Source of the DNA: Helianthus annuus
Taxonomy: Eukaryota; Streptophyta; Magnoliopsida; Asterales; Asteraceae
Reading direction: 5' to 3'
Assembly: GCF_002127325.2 (NCBI RefSeq)
Contig: NC_035435.2
Coordinates: 121,267,127 to 121,331,126 of the forward strand
DNA: 64,000 bases
The translations under genes and the position numbers were made by a program. The first letter of the stretch is position 1. Every line of letters begins with the position of its first letter. The notes under the pieces are model-generated. The model ran no database searches. It had not been told where the DNA came from and saw only the letters and a list, made by a program, of their open reading frames with translations. Shown here piece after piece: positions 57,689 to 64,000 of the stretch.

Positions 57689-57976
57689 GGAGAAACGCAT
57701 CCGAAAGTTGGAGCTCTACAAAGCCTTGTCTAACCAGGATCAGTAGATTCTTGGAAATTTTGCTAAAATTAAAATAAAACATAGGGCTAGAACTCCATAA
57801 GCTTACTATCTATGTAACTTTTATCTTTATGTATTATCTCTCTATTAGCAATGTTATGATGGTTTTTATGATTTATGGACTCATGGTGGTAATGGATGAA
57901 AAAGGGAACGAGAAAAAATGGAACCATGCAGAAGAACAGAACAAACCGACAAAAATCTCCATAACAGAAGGCTCCA

Positions 57977-58162
57977 CACGGGCCGTGCCCAACCAACACG
58001 GCCCCGTGCTGAGCCCCCTGCAGGAAATCACCCAGTTCAGGTAACTGGACACGGGCCGTGTTCAGCGAACACGCCCCCGTGTCCAGGCTTCTGTTTCAAT
58101 TCTATAATTTTTGTTACTGGCACTTGACCACGGGGCCGTGCCCGGTCAACACGGGGCCGTGT
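57977..58162 (+). repeat. Cluster of three palindrome pairs downstream of ORF2
   Basis: Pairs at 57977/57997, 58049/58069 and 58129/58149, with centres 20.5-21 bp apart. A TATAATTT follows the second pair after 20 bp (58103). Confidence 0.8.
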
Positions 58163-58169
58163 CCAGGGC

Positions 58170-59540
58170 GCCAGTAACACAAATCTTTGTTTTTAAACAC
58201 ACTTTTACATATTCTAATCAACCAAAAACTCTATTTTTGGACACATTGAGGACAATGTGTAATTTAAGTGTGGGGGGGATGCTAAAACCTTGGAATTTTG
58301 CAAAATCCTAAAACAAGCCTTACACAAAACTCTATTGGAACCGCTAAACACCCCAAATTTTTTCAAAAACTTTTTCATTTTTTTTATTTACTTGTCTTAG
58401 TTTAAGTTGGGAATAACAAGTTATAAAAGGGTTATATTTTTACAAACTTACAACCGATAGCGTCGTGATAAAAAGAACTAACATAAGAAAATTATGAAAC
58501 GGTATAACAAGTCTAGCTAAAATTCGATTATATATGCTTGGTCACATTAAAAACCCATTCCCACAAAAAAGTGAGTTTTGAGCCTTTATTGAGCATAAAA
58601 ATACACATACTTAGATTAAATGCTCATTTTTCGTTTCTTGTGTGAATAGCCGCTCGGTCTTTACAAATCTAGAACTTGCCACGACGATACATTCCCGGTC
58701 CTTACCAGCTTAAACCCAAGTAAGTAAATGATGGAGGCATTAGGACTAACTATTTTTCTTTCAAAACCATTATTTTTTATTTTTTTTTACCTACCCAAAA
58801 CCCCCCTAGAAAACCCCTTTGAGCCTAAACCTTTCATTTCATTACCCCCAAACAATTTTCTACCCACCAAAAACCTTTTTCATTTTTTCACCTTTATTTT
58901 AGTGACAAACTCGGTTTTTCATAAACATACCTTTACGTGAAAAAAAAAAAAAAAAAAAATGAAGTCAAAAACAAACATAAGCTACAAAAAGCTTGTTTGG
59001 AGAAATACTTCAAAAATAAAGGTCACCAAAAATAAGGTATTTCACGAAAAACCGACACTTGTTACAATTTTCGCCCTTTTTACTAACCACTAACCAACCA
59101 CCCACCTTTAAACGCAAGCCTTCACCCCAAAAGACCTCTTGATATTTACAAAGGTAAAAGTTAAAAAGGAGGAGGATTGATCACTTGGCAAGCATATGGA
59201 AAATGTAAATCCGTGCCGCTCTCGAGCGATTCACTTAAATATACACCTTCGGCCGAGTGATTGAGTGATCTCCCGTGAGGTATGTGAACTTGTATATAAA
59301 TGGAATTTTAATAAGGCATGCTATGCCAAATTAAGTAGTTTATCTTATGAAAAGTTCAAAATAAACCATGACAAATAAGATTGTAAATAAGGTAAAAATA
59401 GAACCTATACAAACCTTGGATTCCCGACACTCTAGGACAAGTTAAAAAAAAAAAAAAAAAAAACTTCTCTTCTACCTATTCCATTTGGGAGTGTAAGCCA
59501 CATTAAAAGAGTTTTGCTTGAGGACAAGCAAAAGTTCAAG
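58170..59540. other. Non-coding tail of the non-autonomous element
   Basis: No coding frame of note. It holds a polypurine-like AAGTGTGGGGGGGAT at 58266-58280, resembling the true tract at 59541, and A runs near 58940 and 59443. Confidence 0.6.
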
Positions 59541-59552
59541 TGTGGGGGTATT
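59541..59552 (+). other. Polypurine tract of the non-autonomous element
   Basis: TGTGGGGGTATT immediately precedes the 3' LTR. The upstream context GAGGACAAGCAAAAGTTCAAG is the type seen before 3' LTRs of some plant gypsy elements. Confidence 0.75.
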
Positions 59553-61245
59553 TGATGTGTGTAAAATGCAACATATAAAACACATCAATTAAGGCATAAA
59601 ACTAACCCTTTTTAAGTACTAATGTTGGAAAAAGAGTGTTTTTGTCTTCCTTTTGTATTTTCAGGATGAAATGAGCTCAAAATCACAAAAGAAGCAAAAA
59701 GACCACTAATTCTACCATAAATACAAGAAAAGGAACAAAAGTAAACTGCCCGGACCCTCAACGGCACCTCCCAAGACAAAGAGAAGAGAACAGAGCCTGA
59801 ACACGCCCCGTGTCCAGTGAACACGGGGGCGTGCCCAGGAAGCAGCAGAAAAGACAAACCAGTAGAAGCTTCCATTGCTCACCACGGGGCCGTGCCCAGC
59901 GGACACGGGGGCGTGTTGAAAGTACAGCAGGCGCATTAATTGTAATTCGCAATTACAATTAATGAAGAGAGAGAATGTCAGACGGGCACGGGGCCGTGTT
60001 CAGCGAACACGGGGCCGTGTCCAGCGTTCTGTTCAGCCTATAAATAGAGGAGCTTGGCTTCATTCTCTCTCATCCCTTGGCACACCACCTCTCTCACACT
60101 TCATCCACCACCCACCACCACCATAACACCATCATCCACCACCATCATCCATTGTCCATCATAGAGTGTGTGAGTCGTCTCGGGATCCAAGATTGATCGT
60201 AAGAGTTCTTGACAATCAAGGCCATGTTTGCCTAAGTCTCTTACATCACTTGGTGAAGACAAGTGTTTAGTATAATACTTTTTATTTTTAATCTTTTGCA
60301 CTTTTTATTTGGTTTTGTATTAATGACTTTAATAACTAGTTACTTATGTTGAAGGTGATCTTTCCTTATCGTTTGTCCGTGGTGTCTTGGCATTATTTTA
60401 CTGTCTATATAAAATAAAAGATTTTCACCATTCATATCTCCACGGTCTATATGGAGGTATGTTGGCTACCTGGTCGGGGGTTAAGGGAACGGTTTGGTAA
60501 AGGTCTTGCCCTTGTTCAGCGTTTAGAGGTCCTGCTTGGGACCTGGGTCAAATTTAGTAGGATCTCCTTCAATGCCCATAGGTATTGGATGGCGGGGATC
60601 CAAACTCTTTGACCCCCTCATAAGCTAACTACTATTAATACTATAACCCGGCTATTTAGGACTGTATCCCTGCTGACTCAGACTACTTAGCCGAGGGTAA
60701 CGTCACCGCCAAAAGCGGGGCCTACCATAATTTGCATTAATAACTTAATTCATTATCTTTCAATAATCCGACCCTTTAGGATTGTATCCTTGCTGACTCA
60801 AACTACTGGGTTGAGGGTAACGTCGCCTTCAAAAGAGGGGCCTACTACAATAACTAAGATAATCTCTTAAACAAGTGCAAAAGTGCGAAAATAATCAAAG
60901 GTTATACTAACACACGTGTCGGATCCAAGTGATTCATCTTGTCTATCTGTTTTTATTTTATTTTCTTTTTCAGCATTTAGTTAGTTTTTATTTTTCTTAG
61001 TTTAAAACATTTTTCTAACTTTTTGATTTGATTAGACGTTGAGGATAAACCGGTATTAAAAGCTCTTGTGTCCTTGGACGACCTCGGTATCTTACCAACA
61101 CTATACTACGTCCACGATGGGTGCACTTGCCCATATGTGTGTTTAGTGTTAGTAAATATCGTGTTTTATAAATTTAAAACTTGGCTAAAAGTGTAAAAAG
61201 GGCTTAAATATATATCTAAAAATATAACACACTTCACGCACATCA
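59553..61245 (+). repeat. 3' LTR of the non-autonomous element
   Basis: Same length as the 5' LTR (offset 5583 bp) and apparently identical, including the six palindromes and the TATA box (60039). Confidence 0.95.
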
Positions 61246-61250
61246 ACGAG

Positions 61251-62385
61251 CATTTTTCTTGGTTGTTCCTTCCGTGGGTTTGGCTTGGTTAACTATAGGT
61301 TTAGCTAACTTAGGACATTCAGATTGAAAGTGTCCCCTCTCTCTGCAATTATAACAAACTTTTGTTTTCTTCCTGCAGTCTTCTTCCCGATGTCCTTTCA
61401 TTTTGCAAAAATTGCAAACCATGTTGCATTGTCCATAATGCTTCTTTTTGCAAATTTTGCAGAAAGGAGATGATGAGGATTGTCCGGTTCCTCTCTTCTT
61501 GGCATTACCCACACGAAATCCTTGGGTAATCTTGTGAGCTAATTCCTTCTTGCGATCTTCCTCTCTTGTGCGTACCAATTCATCTGTTAGGGTATTAGCT
61601 AATTCTACAGCATCGTCAATAGTACGAGGTCTCGCAGCTTTAACGATGTTTCGGATTTCACTAATTAACCCCCAGATGTAACGAGAGATAAGTACCGGTT
61701 CTGGCGAAGCCAGTGATGGCACTACCCTTGCGTATTCAAAGAATGTTGAAGTATAGCCCCGGCAATCTATACCTAACATACGATGACTCAGGAACTTGTT
61801 TGCCATCTGTTCCTTCTCGTATTCGGGACAGAATTTTCTTTCTACCAAACTCTTAAATTCTTCCCACCCTATGGCGTAGGCTATCCTTCTTCCTTTTGCC
61901 TGGAGGACCGTGTTCCACCATTCGAGTGCTCCTTCTTTGAACAGATTTGATGCATACATCACCTGATCCTCTGTGGCACATTTGCTTATTGCAATTACTG
62001 CCTCGGTTTTCTCTAACCAACGCAGTGTTGCAGTTGCCCCTTCATTACCTGCAAATTCAGCGGGTTTGCAAGCAAGAAATTCTTTGTAAGTGCAACCAGG
62101 CGTTGCAGCTTTCATTCTTTTAGGGAGTGGGGCCTGCTGCGGATCATGATCGTCATGATTACCGCCTCCATTTATGCTGTTACTGCCGTTATCTTCTGGA
62201 ATACGTTTACTAGGAATTAATTGTGGTTCGGCAGGTTTTCGAACAGCAGCTACAATTTCTGGAATAGCATGAGCTATCCCTTGGGCGATAAAGTGCTCGA
62301 TATCTTGTCGGGTTATATATTGATCTTCCTGTTCTTGCTCAGATTAATTTACTTCATTAATTGGTTCATTGTTAGCGTTTTCCAT
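61251..62385 (-). pseudogene. Chromovirus gag with an early stop, cut off from pol by the insertion
   Basis: The first ATG is at 62385; the frame has a TAA at codon 14 (62344-62346) and then stays open through an ATG at 62115 to the insertion at 61245. It shows a retrotransposon gag domain (WWNTVLQ, FCPEYEKEQMANKF) and a cluster of zinc knuckles near the C-terminus: CKICKKKHYGQC, CNFCKMKGHREEDC and CYNCRERGHFQSEC, the last two in standard CX2CX4HX4C form. Gag binds RNA and forms particles. CAA to TAA would explain the stop. Confidence 0.88.
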
Positions 62386-62624
62386 CTGCTAATTGGTAAA
62401 ATTATTAGTGTCTAACTTATTAATGACAAAATTCACATAGATAAACACATAGATTATCACAACATTTAAGTATAACCAAAATTGTCGATTTCTCGACTTT
62501 TACTTTGTTAGTATATTGTATATGCATCCATACACACCTGTATTTTACAGAGTTTTATTGCCCATTTTACAGAATTTTAAGTTACTATTATACAATACGG
62601 CTTTCTGTGGTTTAACTGACGGTT

Positions 62625-63362
62625 CTAGTAACGATGCTCCCTCTCATCGTATTTCCAAGTTAGATGCTCCCCCATTTCCCTGATCCTATTACCTGTACCT
62701 ATCAGTTCTTCACCGAACTGACGGAATTCAGCTAGGTTTTCATTACTCATGGGAGGATTTGGGAGTGGTTCTGGGTCAAATTGTGGAAGGAAGCTATAAG
62801 GACTGTTAACTATATTTTGGAATTGCCAGTCATTGGTCCACCATTCCTCCATTTGGCCTAATGGTCTGGTATGAACTAGTGGGTCTGGAATAGCTGGTCC
62901 TAGGTTTAGTGGGAATTGAACTGTAGCCGGGTAAGAAAAGAGATTATCGTTGATAGGCTCTAAAACATCAAAGTTCTCTAATAGGAGATCTATTTCGTCC
63001 TGGAACGTGATTTCCTCAGACTGTTTAGAGCTTTCGCCAATCTCTATTCCCTTTTGTTTCAGGTCTATTCCTATTTCTTTTTCAGGTGGTTTTGAACTTT
63101 CTCCAGTTTCTATTTCCTTTCCCTTGTTCATGATCACAGGATTTTCTATTTTAGGGAGTTTCCTAGTGGTAGTTTTCCTACGGCGCACTTTCCTCCACCC
63201 TACATATCTTCTCTTCTTTTTAGGTTTGGCTTTTTCCAGCGGTGGAGCTTGGAATTCCACAGGTTCTTCTATGTCAGCAATGTAACCAGTAAAGTCGTGA
63301 GAGACTTTGATAGGCACTGGATATAAGTTGAGATTCTGGAATGTTTCCGACATCTCATTCAT
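62625..63362 (-). CDS. Extra ORF between primer site and gag of the chromovirus (unknown)
   Basis: About 245 residues from an ATG at 63362 (or 63353) to a stop at 62625. It has a very basic stretch (KAKPKKKRRYVGWRKVRRRK, near residue 45) that could act in nuclear import or RNA binding. An acidic, Ser/Glu-rich middle with two GESSK repeats follows, then a Trp/Pro-rich C-terminal half. It lies on the same strand as gag-pol, 240 bp upstream of gag and in another frame. I do not recognise the family. Confidence 0.55.
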   Translation of the reverse strand: MNEMSETFQNLNLYPVPIKVSHDFTGYIADIEEPVEFQAPPLEKAKPKKKRRYVGWRKVRRRKTTTRKLPKIENPVIMNKGKEIETGESSKPPEKEIGIDLKQKGIEIGESSKQSEEITFQDEIDLLLENFDVLEPINDNLFSYPATVQFPLNLGPAIPDPLVHTRPLGQMEEWWTNDWQFQNIVNSPYSFLPQFDPEPLPNPPMSNENLAEFRQFGEELIGTGNRIREMGEHLTWKYDEREHRY

Positions 63363-63540
63363 GCTGCATAGCATATATGTAAAATGCAATGTTAAAACTT
63401 TGGAACAAAGTTTAACAAACAAAATACTGAAGTTTTATTGCATACTAATTTACACAAAGAACAACAGAAATAAACACACTTAGGACTTTATTTATTTACG
63501 GGACTGTGATTTCTCTTACTAGACCCAACTTGTCGGATAT

Positions 63541-63846
63541 TTAGAGATTAGCATTTTCTGCTACAGTAGCTAGCATATAGAAATTTGCCCATTTCCCGTC
63601 TATTTTATCTTCCCAAGGTGTATTATTACCCAACTCTTGAACTTCTGGGTTAAACCTAACTCTCTTGGTTCGGGGTTTCTTTGTCTCCTGACTCTTTTTA
63701 AGTATCGAATCCCTTTTCTCTGGAGAAAGTGGATTCTCATAGTTTGCCTTGCGGACAAAGATTCCTTCTTCTAAATTTACTGGATTTTTAGAAGAAGATG
63801 CCACATCTAGTTTGTGGTAGATAGCAGACAACTTTTGTTTACCCAT
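63541..63846 (-). CDS. Small basic extra ORF next to the primer site of the chromovirus (unknown)
   Basis: 101 residues, MGKQKLSAIYHKLDVASSSK start, Lys/Arg-rich centre (KKPRTKRVRFNPEV), same strand as gag-pol. It begins about 130 bp from the primer site, so it would be the first ORF on the genomic RNA. No known domain recognised. The RVRF motif is of the general KVxF type bound by protein phosphatase 1, but this may be chance. Confidence 0.45.
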   Translation of the reverse strand: MGKQKLSAIYHKLDVASSSKNPVNLEEGIFVRKANYENPLSPEKRDSILKKSQETKKPRTKRVRFNPEVQELGNNTPWEDKIDGKWANFYMLATVAENANL

Positions 63847-63979
63847 ACTGTAACTAAAAATAGCCAGTTAATAAAACAAATAATCACAGAATAACAACTA
63901 GTAAAATTAAGCACTGTGGTCCAAAATGCTTAATTTAGGCTTAATCAGTGGCTCGATCAGTGGCTCAATTTAATTATTA

Positions 63980-63991
63980 GCTCTGATACCA
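63980..63991 (-). promoter_or_regulatory. Primer-binding site of the chromovirus, tRNA-Met type
   Basis: Minus strand TGGTATCAGAGC, a perfect match to the initiator tRNA-Met complement. The 5' LTR would start 7 bp further, at 63999. Confidence 0.88.
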
Positions 63992-64000
63992 CCTTCGCTG

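Larger units (their letters stand above)
53970..61245 (+). mobile_element. Non-autonomous LTR retrotransposon without pol, 7.3 kb, very young
   Basis: It has 1693-bp LTRs at 53970-55662 and 59553-61245, both TGATGTGTG...GCACATCA and with no difference I noticed. A 5-bp duplication ACGAG flanks it (53965-53969, 61246-61250). The primer site matches tRNA-Asp; a polypurine tract precedes the 3' LTR. The 3.9-kb interior has two small ORFs and no protease, reverse transcriptase or integrase, so it must be mobilised in trans. The tRNA-Asp primer, the GGGGG polypurine context and the CX2CX3HX4C knuckle in ORF1 suggest an Athila-like partner (inference). It carries 28 paired palindromic motifs. Confidence 0.92.
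49064..64000 (-). mobile_element. Tekay-like Ty3/gypsy chromovirus, itself split by an LTR element
   Basis: It is inserted in the second Tat element at 49064. On the minus strand: 5' LTR beginning at the window edge (TG at 63999-64000 would start it), primer site 63980-63991, two extra ORFs (63846-63541, 63362-62625), gag from 62385, pol to 50617, polypurine tract 50581-50593, 3' LTR 49064-50580. Gag and pol were one frame before a 7.3-kb element entered at 53970. Chromovirus assignment rests on the C-terminal chromodomain-like region and the polypurine tract/TGTAACA junction. Confidence 0.88.

Overview
This is plant nuclear DNA, almost entirely transposable elements, with one recognisable host gene. 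The intron-rich SnRK1 beta-subunit gene, AT-rich spacers, Ty1/copia and Ty3/gypsy elements with plant-type primer sites, and many MITEs indicate a eudicot. The style of the LTR families suggests the daisy family (Asteraceae); that part is inference.

Layout. 1-2581: 5' end of a minus-strand copia element whose LTR is split by a solo gypsy LTR (1049-2431). 2582-8769: MITEs, two related tRNA-derived SINEs (one split by a hAT-like element) and a MULE-type element with 9-bp target duplications (5673-6975). 8770-20576: complete minus-strand Tat-lineage gypsy element with 651-bp LTRs, 5-bp target duplication, gag-pol, and on the opposite strand an intron-containing extra gene preceded by an 11-copy 48-bp tandem repeat. 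20899-24494: host SnRK1 (AKIN) beta gene, four exons, third intron full of transposons. 24857-31000: PIF/Harbinger-like and hAT-like elements. 31825-39850: degenerate copia element with a 3.2-kb solo LTR inserted in its reverse transcriptase. 41976-64000: a three-level nest. A second Tat element (from 41976) with the same antisense gene is broken at 49064 by a Tekay-like chromovirus, whose gag-pol frame is itself broken by a 7.3-kb LTR element without pol (53970-61245).

Most notable. (1) The 7.3-kb element carries 28 copies of a short GC-rich palindrome of the form CACG-N(3-4)-CGTG, always in pairs whose centres lie 21 bp (about two helical turns) apart and never inside its two ORFs. (2) In three LTRs a palindrome ends exactly 18 bp before a TATAAATA box, although the palindromes themselves differ; the 7.3-kb element repeats the arrangement internally. 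(3) Both Tat elements carry a conserved four-exon antisense gene; in the first, a 27-nt near-perfect palindrome runs into its TATA box. (4) The Tekay-like element has two extra ORFs between primer site and gag.

All boundaries, splice sites and motifs were read by eye; family names rest on recognised motifs, not on database searches.
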